Positions 23,322 to 32,109 of a stretch of 64,000 nt of DNA are shown here, piece after piece; the first letter of the stretch is position 1, and each line of letters opens with the position of its first letter. Below the pieces are notes generated by a model that searched no databases, was not told where the DNA came from, and saw only the letters and a program-made list of their open reading frames with translations. Position numbers and translations under genes: made by a program. The stretch is taken from contig JAJEKV010000070.1 of assembly GCA_021234155.1 (NCBI GenBank), positions 6,273,311 to 6,337,310 on the forward strand, in the 5' to 3' direction. The stretch comes from Isoetes taiwanensis (Eukaryota; Streptophyta; Lycopodiopsida; Isoetales; Isoetaceae).

Positions 23322-24498
23322 TTAGTCTCTCCTCTTGATGTATTTAGCCAGTTTCATATCTTTTGGTTGAAGGGTGACTCTTTTTGCATGGAGAGTGCAT
23401 GCCAATGAATCCTCGAAATGCTGTACGACCTCCATCTCTGCTGCTTCTTGTAAAGCGAGTAACATGTCGTTGGTTACTCGCTTTTGGGGTCGAACTCCCA
23501 CAAGATTTCTCGGACGAACCTCTGGAATGCTGCTCTCGGGATGAGAAATCTGTAGCTCCTTTGGAAGTGTTTGATTTCTCGCAGGGCTCTCGCAAAAGGG
23601 GAGTCTTGGGATCTCTTCATAGGCTTCTTGGAGGGTTCTGGCAGTTTTGGCGGAGGTTTGAGCTGGAATGCTTCTCGAGTTGGCCTCCCTCCTTCGACAG
23701 TTTTGACCCTGTTTGCTTGGTAATAGGCTACGTAGTCTTCGTGCATCTTCTTGTATACTTTGTAATCTGCCAATTCTTTCTTGTACCTCCTCTCTGGCCC
23801 CAAGGTGTACGAGTCCCGGGCGATTTTGGTTGCTTTCTTGCCAACTGCTTTCTCTGCATCCAGTTTCCTTGCTTCTTGCCATTCCAAAAATGGTGGGGGT
23901 AATGGCGGAGGTAGGTCAATCTGCATCTCAGCTGCGTCTTGAGCTGGGGGTGGTTCTTCCTCCGGCGTTTCATGTGTGTCCGGAGGAGGGTTAGGCTTCT
24001 GCTGTGAGGATTCTCCGGTTCTTAGAAGTATCTCCTCTAAGAAGTCCGCCACATTACCGGTATCTTCTGACGATGATGGAGACGGGTTGCCCTCGGGTCG
24101 TTCACTGATGACGACACCAACCGAGGTCCTCCTTTTCTTGGGCGGGGGCTTGTCAGTACTCTTTTCCCTTTCGGGTCGGGATCCTCTCTATTCTTGGTTC
24201 TTTGCTCTCGCCATTGGTCGTCTTTTGCTTCTGCAACCTCCTCATCTGCTTTTCTTCTCGCTTTCTCCTCCTTTCTCTTGACTCTTTCTTCTCTTCTCCT
24301 TGCCTTTTCTTCTTTCTTCCTGGCCTTTTCTTCTTTCCTGCGCCTCTTTTCCAAATTCCTGTAATACCTAGGCCGCCTCTCCATGTCAGCCTTCAGTTTG
24401 TCGTCAGCATCTTTGAGCTTCTGTTCAGCGGCGAGCACTTGGGCGCTGGGCCTATCGTCCTTCTTTGGCTTGCGGGCGGTTTGTTTGGTCCTAGCCAT
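23322..24498 (-). CDS. Histone H3-like protein encoded by the Ty3 element
   Basis: Starts at ATG 24498 with MARTKQTARK: after the initiator Met this equals residues 1-9 of histone H3, including the K4 and K9 positions, but is followed by PKKDD, so Ser10 is lost. About 100 residues of Lys/Arg/Glu-rich coiled coil follow (EEKARKKEEKARRREERVKR). Then, after a frame change near 24185, comes a Pro-rich and charged middle. From 23602 an H3 histone fold is clear: ALREIKHFQRSYRFLIPRAA, FQRFVREILWEF, a frame change near 23485, LLALQEAAEMEVVQHFEDSL, ACTLHAKRVTLQPKDMKLAK, then YIKRRD and stop. The total is about 390 residues against 135 for canonical H3. HFQ and the LIP.AAF segment resemble centromeric H3; HAKRVT..PKD resembles ordinary H3. 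Role unknown: it might be a nucleosome component, a decoy for H3-tail enzymes or a targeting factor. The shift at 23485 lies by a C homopolymer, so it may be an error. Confidence 0.85.
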
Positions 24499-24721
24499 TG
24501 TATGACAGCGTCTGATTTGGAGCAGGGCGCCAAAAGATCGGCTAATGAGAAGGAGCTCGTGGAAGCGCGGGAGAAACCTAAAAAAATGAGCCTATGTCCC
24601 GTAATTTATAGGGTTTAATTTTTAGGGTTTGGTCGAATTAGTCGTCTGGTTGGTTTGCTGGCGAAAGTCTCCTCATCTTGGGCGAAATTGGGGTCTTGTT
24701 TGGTCCTGCTTCTTCGAATGG

Positions 24722-24786
24722 CTCTAAGAGTGCGCGAGGAGGGGGTTAGGTCGGGACCTAACTATGCTCTGGCGCACTCTTGGAGT
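24722..24786 (-). repeat. 65-nt double-stem hairpin, copy 3
   Basis: Same arms and perfect inner stem (GTTAGGTC...GACCTAAC). It lies about 225 bases upstream of the H3-like start codon on minus. Confidence 0.88.
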
Positions 24787-24932
24787 CGTTGGCCTTCTCT
24801 GCTCCAACACATCCAATTTACGCAATTTACATGTTGTTACCCACTAATTTAAGCATTTTAAGCAAGATCCTATTATTACCTTTACTCTTTGAGTAATTTA
24901 TAATCAATTTTCGAGGTCACTTTTAAGGATGA

Positions 24933-24997
24933 CTTTAAGAGTGCGCGAGGAGGGGTTTAGGTTGGGGCCTAACTATACTCTGGCGCACTCTTGGAGT
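24933..24997 (-). repeat. 65-nt double-stem hairpin, copy 4
   Basis: One substitution in the left arm (CTTTAAGAGTGCGC). Inner stem changes (TTTAGGTTGGGGCCTAA) keep most pairings. It is 211 bp from copy 3. Confidence 0.85.
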
Positions 24998-25146
24998 CAT
25001 TGTTCCAAAAGTGACTTGTATTTAATGTTTTTCGATGTTTTAACATATAATTCTAGCTATTTCGAGCTTTTTGCTTAGGATTTCATCTTTTATTTTACCA
25101 TTTGGGGTTCTTAAGGCCAAGTTCTAGGGTTCCTATGGGGTGACTA

Positions 25147-25212
25147 CTCTAAGAGTGCGCGAGAGGGCCATTAGATTTGAACCTAACATGCTCCTGGCGC
25201 ACTCTTGGAGTC
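25147..25212 (-). repeat. 65-nt double-stem hairpin, copy 5
   Basis: Outer arms intact (CTCTAAGAGTGCGC / GCGCACTCTTGGAG). The inner stem is changed on both sides (TTAGATTT...AACCTAA). It is 214 bp from copy 4, and this copy is nearest the 5' LTR. The rest of the leader (24499-25456) holds no gene. Confidence 0.85.
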
Positions 25213-25456
25213 ACTGGCAAAAAGTGCTTGAAATTTAGTAGGATCTTTTCAGCGCTTTTTCGACTGTTTGTTCTATCTTACCTATGTTCTCTATTTATCC
25301 TAATCTTAGATAATTACTAACTCTACCCCGGGAGAAAAAAATTTTCCCGCTACTCGAGGTTTGTGCTTGGGCTTTTACCTCCAAGACTGAATGTCTAGAT
25401 GAGTTAGTTCCTATAGGGTTTCGGTCAGTGCTCGATCCTGGTCTGCCAAGATCAGG

Positions 25457-25468
25457 GCTCTGATACCA
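25457..25468 (-). promoter_or_regulatory. Primer-binding site for initiator-Met tRNA
   Basis: On minus, one base after the LTR end, the sequence is TGGTATCAGAGC. This is the site used by many plant LTR retrotransposons and is complementary to the 3' end of the initiator methionine tRNA. It fixes the element orientation as minus and its 5' LTR as 25470-27040. Confidence 0.95.
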
Positions 25469-25469
25469 T

Positions 25470-27040
25470 TGTGATGGCCCCAGCTCATATACGATGCCCT
25501 GATCGTATACAAACTGGAGATCATCCCTCAAAACCAGCATCTGCTCGCTGACATGAGGCCATCCACCTAACATCGGGCCCTTGATGGTGGCCAAGAACCC
25601 GACGGGGAAGAATGGACGTGTCATTCATCCCGTCTCCCTCGGGATCGACCTAGGCTGCCGGCGTAAACAAAACATGAGCACATGACATCAATCAACAATA
25701 ACATACCCACCTCGAAGGGTGGTCCACCATATCACAGTAGCTACAACAACACATCAGTACATCAACATAACATGGGGAAAACCTATCGGGCTTTACTCAT
25801 GGGGAAAGTAAAGTAACGGCTTGGAGTCTCCGAAGCAGCAATCTTGGACGAAATTCATGGCAAGTGGATTTGGGCAATCTAGGGCTATGGTCGATTGGGT
25901 AGTCCACTCCATCCGCCCCTCCCTGTTGCATACTTTGCGGATAAATTTTGAAAAGTATTGAGCCTGACCATTAGCTTTTACGGGTGAGTAGCCCGAGGGG
26001 CTTTGCTCTTGGGTTGCATCTCCCCAGCCCGGAGAGGCGGGAGGGGTCATTCCCCTCGGTAAGGTTCATGCCAATCACAAAAAGAGCTAGAGAGCCCTTT
26101 TTTGTTTGACTTCAACTCCACCGGAAGGTGGCGCATCACCCCGGTGCCGAGCCCATACCACCGCCCTCACGCGAGGCAAGGTATTAGGCCTAGCTCCGGC
26201 GTTCCCGGGCGTCGTTACCGCGCCCGGCGGATCAGCCGTGATTAGACAAGCCCTCCCTTGTCGGCCCGGTCTAGCTCCGCCACCCACCCCAGCGGGCTCT
26301 TATGCACGCAGCCGCACTAATTTGGGAATTAATGGGCTAAAACTATGATCATACAACTACTTGGGCTCTGGGTCTCTACCCCCCTTTCCAATACACAAGA
26401 GTGGCGCATAGAATGTCGCAATATCATCATACAGAACTGAACAATAGAATACATCTATTCTAATCTACCTAATCATACATGGTTAGGTTCCTTTGTTAGT
26501 ATCTATCATTCTTAGGCTGTAGGGGTCGCCTATAGCTAAGAATGAACACTAATCCTATGGAATGAGGGCTGAAAACTCGGATCTAACTATCGGATCAACC
26601 ACTAACCGGCTTCTTGGCTGGCTCCCACTCCTCTGAAGGCGTCCATGCTGCTGAATCTCGTGATTGCTGGCTTGGATCGAGCTGCTACTAAGGAATGTCG
26701 GTTCCTCTGCTATTGTTCACGCAAGAAAACGTCCACTACTGCTCCAATCCGACTTATGGGGGCTGGTGACTGAAAGGCTTTCCCTTTTAGGGTTTATGCC
26801 CCTTTATCCCCCACGACTTTAGGGCTGGGCCCTGATTGGTCAATGGGCTCTTGCCACATGGCAAAAGGATATTATATTCACATGTGGCCTTAGCATGTGC
26901 AATATAATAGGTCACAAGGTTGTACCCTAGGGTACTACCCCTTTATGGTCGATGCGTACATGTCATCTAAGTCGACATGTACTAGTGACGTGTCGGTATA
27001 ATATACGTATTCATACCGTATATTATCCTGGAACGTCACA
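25470..27040 (-). repeat. 5' LTR (element orientation), uninterrupted, 1571 bp
   Basis: On plus it runs from TGTGATGGCCCC to GGAACGTCACA. It drives transcription of the element on minus. It matches 5292-6340 plus 12909-13416. The region near 26130-26290 is GC-rich and differs from its partner by many small length changes. Confidence 0.93.
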
Positions 27041-27045
27041 GTTGA
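27041..27045 (+). repeat. Target-site duplication GTTGA (right copy)
   Basis: Identical to 5287-5291 and directly after the LTR end. Confidence 0.92.
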
Positions 27046-27286
27046 GCAAATTGAAAATTATGAGGAACGAGCAACCATGAAAGGTATATTGGCAGCAAAT
27101 CACTTGTTGCACAACCCTTGGGGGAAGGCACGTGTCCTGGAAGATGCAGGCCATGTAGGATGGAAAGGTTTGCCAGTGGCACGTGCTATAGAAACCGCAT
27201 GGACTACTGCTTTAGAGGATATCTCTTCAGCCTCTCGGCGGGCTGGAAGACATGATGCAATAGTCATAAGATATCGGGGCTCCTAA
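27046..27286 (+). pseudogene. 3' exon of the decayed gene interrupted by the Ty3 element
   Basis: Reading across the target site from 5291 gives an unbroken frame: LLYRRSQLWEK, then VEQIENYEERATMKGILAAN, HLLHNPWGKARVLEDAGHVG, WKGLPVARAIETAWTTALED, ISSASRRAGRHDAIVIRYRG and a stop at 27286. The frame surviving the join shows that the gene predates the insertion. Family not recognised. Confidence 0.6.
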
Positions 27287-27489
27287 CGACATTTTGAAGC
27301 TTGGTCATGAATTATGAGCCATGCTCATTTTCGGGTGTGTTGTATTTATGTCCACAATATAAATATATCAACCATTTGTACATGAAAACCTGTCCATTTC
27401 TTATCTTTGCCATGAAACCATTTTTAATGTTTATGCAATTCAACTTTCTTGTGTTCAATTCTAATCAACTTACACTTAACAAATTTTTA

Positions 27490-27570
27490 TAATATTTGGA
27501 ATGTACAATGGATGTACATAAGATGTACATGTGTTGTACATCTTATGTACATTGATGTACATAATGCACT
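27490..27570. repeat. Internal GTACAT palindrome cluster
   Basis: Six GTACA/TGTAC copies lie within 80 bases. They include two oppositely oriented copies of aagatgtacat around gtgttgtacatctt that can form a stem. It is the same motif as near both ends of the giant transposon. Confidence 0.55.
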
Positions 27571-27684
27571 TCAAGTAGTCCGGTTCTTGATTCTTATAAC
27601 AAAGTATTACAATATTTCGGGAAAGTACTACGGTCGACTTAGTCCATGTCATCTACAATTCTTTGGAAGTTGTGATAACAATGT

Positions 27685-27960
27685 CTAATGGACTTCATCT
27701 GGCAAGTGAAATGTTGTGCTTGCCCCCTTCAGCTTGTATTTTACTTTCTTGAATGGGATTCGAACCCCAATCACAGATTCTGCAGGTACCAAAACATTCT
27801 TAGTAGGAAGCAGTTTATACTTATTGTGGCAGCCTGGGAACATTTCCCTGGTGCACATGAGAACATAGTATGAAACACCTTCCACATTGTCCAGTCTTTT
27901 AAAAGACACAAATACATCCTGAAACAGTGCAGTGTCATCTAAACCAGCCTCGTCCTCTGC
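27685..27960 (-). pseudogene. Fragment possibly related to the C-terminal domain of the DDE transposase
   Basis: Minus frame: DDTALFQDVFVSFKRLDNVE, GVSYYVLMCTREMFPGCHNK, then VKYKLKGASTTFHLPDEVH and stop. YYVLMCTREMF resembles DFWLLACTREKYVVE at about 31228-31272 of the plus-strand transposase, so this may be part of another copy. The similarity is short, and no other domain supports it. From 27,970 to 28,260 nothing is seen. Confidence 0.3.
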
Positions 27961-29263
27961 ATGGGTGGATTCACGCTATAGTGGATCAGTTTTGGTGTCC
28001 CCCATGTCCCCCCCCAAATAGCTTAAAAGTATAGCTTGTATTTGTGGTTTAAGAAATGCATTTGTGGTTTGAGAATTTGTATAACATTGATTACGTTGAT
28101 GCCTTTTCCAGTAACCGATGAGTAATTCTAATAATAACCAACCACTTCATTAATCTTTGGAGGGAATTTTTTCAAATGCTCAAACGATTGGAAACGTGTG
28201 GGAGTTTGTTCCTCATTCTTTTTTGCTCGGTATTATTTTGGTAAGTCTACAAAGTGTGAAGCACATTTCTGAAAAATGGAGGAGAAAGATGTATTCTTAG
28301 ATATGGCGGATGAAGAAATCCGGAACATCCGAATGAAGATCCATTTGTTAGAGTGAGTTTGAGATCATTGTTGAAAAGAAATTCAATGCAGGGAAGTTTT
28401 AGATTGTGGTTTAGAACATGCAACTATTTCTAGTGTCAATCTTGAGAATGCGATGATATATCAATCGGTCATGATCCTAGTATTGTGGACAATACTTTAA
28501 AGAATATCAAGAAGAGAAAAAGAGAGATACAGAGCAAGAACGTCACGAAGAAACAAAGGCAGAAAAAAAGACAAAAAAAGAAGCTAATGAGGCATTGGTG
28601 AAGATTGGAGGTCAAGATGGGTTGGATAAAAGTGGTGCAACAAAAAGGAGAGTAGTGTTAAACACCGTCAATTCATTCTTGAGGCAAACAAAAACAATGA
28701 ATCTCCGTTAAACGAGAAATATTGATTGATGTACTAGAACATAAAGCTATGGAAGAGATAGTTGGGGATCTCTTGAAGAATCTGAAGCAAAAACAACCAT
28801 AATAGATAATATCGAGATTCAATCCATATCATGAAGCAATCAACTAGTCTAGATTGTATGGTTTGCTAAAAAATCTTGTTTAGCAATGGCAATAGGCAAT
28901 GAAAAGTAAAAGCAACCTGAGAAAAATGGGAAAAGTTCTTGATGTTCATCCAAGAAATTTGATTTCTTTAAAAAGAGAGACAAATTTGAGATAAATTGCA
29001 ATTCAGGAAAATGGGTGTACTATAGAAGGGGAAGAAGATGTGATTCCATTTCGATTACTGTCATTGCTCTTGTGCGAGGATTTTTGGATTTCTAATACTA
29101 GGGTCTCTCCAAACACAAAGGATGTGAAATCTAGGAGACTTGAAAGAAATATCGAGAAGAAGCATGCTACACATTACTTAGAGCAAAGCCAAGTTAGTTA
29201 CTACTCTATTATCTATCTACTCTTTCAAGCTTGATTTGATCACGGTTTTCTCCGGATCCTCTA

Positions 29264-29690
29264 TAACAGATTATAGATTGTGTATTGTAGATAGTATATT
29301 ATAGTTTTAGATCCAAGATAGATTGCATTATGGTTGGAATAGATTGTGGTTTTGGATTACATTGTGGTTAGATTAAACCGTGGTTCAAGTCATATTGTGA
29401 TTCGTTGCATTGTGGTTTAAACTTGGTTGTGGTTGTAGATTACATTGTGGTTCTAGATTATGGTTTTGATTAGATTGTGGTTTTGGATTGGAATGTGGTT
29501 TTGGTTTCAATTTTCTTGTGATTGTGGTTGTGGATTATATTGTGGGTCTAGATTATGGTTTGATGGATTGTGGTTTTAGGTTAGATTGTGATTTTAAGGT
29601 TTCTAATGGATATTGTTTTATTTTGTGGTTTGGAATTTCATTATTATAGTTTGAGGTTCATGTTTTGCGGTTTGGGGTTTGAGATTGATA
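29264..29690 (+). repeat. TTGTGGTT-rich intron repeat
   Basis: Over twenty degenerate copies of gattgtggttttgg-like units lie between two transposase exons. The reverse-complement type (aaccacaaa) fills the intron at 39350-39760 of the minus-strand RING/Ulp1 gene, so both genes share intron repeats. Confidence 0.7.
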
Positions 29691-31532
29691 ATCAACTATT
29701 GTTTTGTTCTTAGATGCAACTCTATAAAGCTTTCAAAGCAAAACATCCAAATGTCAAAGTTGGAGCTTGACTTTTCAAAATTTGAAGCCGTGGTTTGTAG
29801 TGAAGCTAGCGTAGTATAACACTTGTTGTTGCATACATCATGTCGGGTTACAAATCTTTCTTTGGATGGTTTAACTAAATTGGGAAGAAGCACTCAAAGT
29901 CATGTACTTGTGAGTGCAAGATTTTTACGAACATCGATGATCCTTGGAAATGTATTGTTTGCCGAAAGGGTGAGATTGATGAATTCTATAGTAAGGATTG
30001 TCTTGATGGTACTTGTAGTGAGTGTGGGATAAAGAAGTTTGAAATCTGCCCCAAGGAATTAGAGAGTGAGGAGGTTGTGAAATGGGAGTACATCGACTAT
30101 GAACATGGAGGTGTGGATAAACGTGGAGAGCCTAAGAAAGTTTTGAAACACCAATACAAAGAGACCACACCAGCGGTGCTAATAAGCAAACTCAAAGACA
30201 AAGTTGGAAAAATTTCCCTCCACAATTTCAAATACAAATGGCAAGATAAACAGTTTAGAAAATGCTCGATAATCTCCCTTCAGATGTCATAGTGTCAGTG
30301 GTAGATTTTGCGGAAAATTACACATTGAAAGAGAGAACACAGGTGCAATCTCAATACTGGACAAGCGTGCAGGTGACCATTCTTGTCCACATTACTTATC
30401 ATGTGGCTAAGAATGGTGAAGTAGTAAAAAAACACATTATTATATATCGGATGACCGCAAACATGATACCTTATTAGATGCGAAGATTGCTTTAATATGC
30501 ACTTCAATTATATGGAAGAGCAAGGACTGAAACCACGTGAGGGCCTTTTTATTTTTTCGATGGTCTTTGCATCACAATTCAAAGCTGCAAAGGCCATTTT
30601 ATTTTATTGCTAGATACTCTTATCGACTCTAATTCATATGATGTGGAATTACTTTGGTTCAAACCACGGAAAGGGAGAACATGATGGCAAGGCTGCTTGA
30701 ATTAAAGAGATGGATCGAATGGTCCAACTCCTATATCCCGATACTAAGATAGAGAATGCACATGATATTGTGGAGGCCGCCAAGGAGTTATTTTTTCGGG
30801 TACAGTTTCTTCTAAAGAGGAACCAAAAACAAAAAAGAAAGATATTAAAAGATTTTTTGGGAAGTTAAAGAAGGAGAAGTCGATAGGGCGTAAGGAATGG
30901 GGAGCACATACGAAGAAGGATACTCAAAAATTCATAGTGTACAGCATTCAAATTTTTGGGATCAACAACTCAATTACATGAGTTCAAGATTCTCATGCTT
31001 TTGTAGTTTTTGTTTAGATGAACATTGGGATAGATCTTGAGAATACGGCATATGTGAATAAGTGGGAACTGGTGGAAATTGAACCTGCTTCTTCATCTAC
31101 TTGTGATGCAATTGAGGTTAGAAAGTCACAAAGGCCCTTATATTCGGGTGTTAATATTGCCGGCCAAGTCGATGTGGAGATTACTTTTCCCCAAGGCAAA
31201 CACAAAAACAACCCCGAAGGGGATGACTTTTGGTTGCTTGCATGTACAAGGGAGAAGTATGTAGTGGAAAAAGACTTCAAAGATAATGGAACGTGGTTCT
31301 TAAAAGGTGAAAGTATATTAGAAGGAACTTACTTCAAAAAATTCCAAGTTCAAAGAGAGGTTATGAATTATGTTCTCAAGAAGGAGCTGCAAAGGTTTAC
31401 TCTACACAAGTATGTGGTGTTAGAATTCCACTAATGAAAAGAAATTATGCTATCAAAGGACATCCTATATTTCACCTTCTAGATCCTAAGGATGAAGAAA
31501 CGGTCGAGCCAACTTACCACCGTGTTTTGTCG

Positions 31533-31689
31533 GATGATGATGATGATGATGGTGATGGTGATGGTGATGGTGATGGTGATGGTGATGGTGATGGTGATGG
31601 TGATGGTGATGGTGATGGTGATGGTGATGGTGATGGTGATGGTGATGGTGATGGTGATGGTGATGGTGATGGTGATGGTGATGGTGATG
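31533..31689 (+). repeat. GAT / GGTGAT microsatellite encoding a Gly-Asp tail
   Basis: Six GAT triplets are followed by about 23 perfect GGTGAT units. In frame they encode Asp repeats then about 46 alternating Gly and Asp residues before the stop at 31692-31694. 31700-32109 holds AT-rich DNA with more GATGAT near 31725 and 31800, and no gene. Confidence 0.92.
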
Positions 31690-32109
31690 TTTGATAGTGA
31701 GTGAACACTTGTTGTTGTGGCGGATGATGATGATGAATGATCAAAGCCATCCGGGTTGTCGTGATGATGATTTTCATGTATTGATGTTTTAATAGATAAT
31801 GATGATGATGATGAGTTGATATATCTTGTATTCTTCTACTTGTGTTTTCTGTGCTTGTATGATAATGTTATTGTTTAGACTTTATGTTATTAATGTTTCA
31901 TTCATAACTAACATATGTTTAAAAGGTGTGTTGGTTTATTCATTTGATAGATATTGAATGAATAGGTGTTAGGTTCAAATCCAAGGATGTTAAGTTTGAA
32001 TTTTGATAATTTTGGATCTATGTCTTACATGGTAGAGTAGTCCAATACAAAAACCCTAAACCTAATATCCCACACCAATATCCCACATGCCAAAGAAGCA
32101 AAAGTAGCA

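Larger units (their letters stand above)
5292..27040 (-). mobile_element. Ty3/gypsy chromodomain LTR retrotransposon with two extra ORFs
   Basis: Full-length element on the minus strand, 21,749 bp including nested Helitrons and about 13.2 kb without them. In element order: 5' LTR 27040-25470; PBS 25468-25457; leader with hairpin repeats; histone H3-like ORF 24498-23322; inserted Helitron; more hairpins; ORF2 20633-19108; gag from 18975; protease, RT, RNase H, integrase, chromodomain to 14197; PPT; 3' LTR 13416-5292. The order protease-RT-RNaseH-integrase-chromodomain defines a chromovirus-type Ty3 element. The two ORFs between the 5' LTR and gag are not part of a standard chromovirus. All reading frames carry several frameshifts, so this copy appears inactive unless the shifts are sequence errors. 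Confidence 0.93.
28270..31690 (+). pseudogene. DDE-type transposase gene (decayed, at least three exons)
   Basis: 28270-28700: N-terminal coiled coil (ERDTEQERHEETKAEKKTKK, then GGQDGLDKSG). 28925-29200: VSPNTKDVKSRRLERNIEKK, ATHYLEQSQ. An intron of TTGTGG repeats follows. 29714-30480: LYKAFKAKHPNVKVG; a Cys cluster (CKIFTNIDDPWKCIVC, LDGTCSECGIKKFEICPKEL); LHNFKYKWQDKQFRKC; SVVDFAENYTLKERTQVQSQ; YISDDRKHDT. Near 30560: FASQFKAAK. Near 30645: WNYFGSNHGKGEHDGKAA. 31018-31690: C-terminal domain (GDDFWLLACTREKYVVEKDF), ending in Asp and Gly-Asp repeats. The Asp of DFAENY and the D-rich and G.HGKG.D motifs are the catalytic-core signature of a transposase-like family I know from animals and some plants, but I cannot name it safely. 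Several stops and shifts make it non-functional as written. It is probably the mobilising enzyme of the giant element. Confidence 0.6.
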
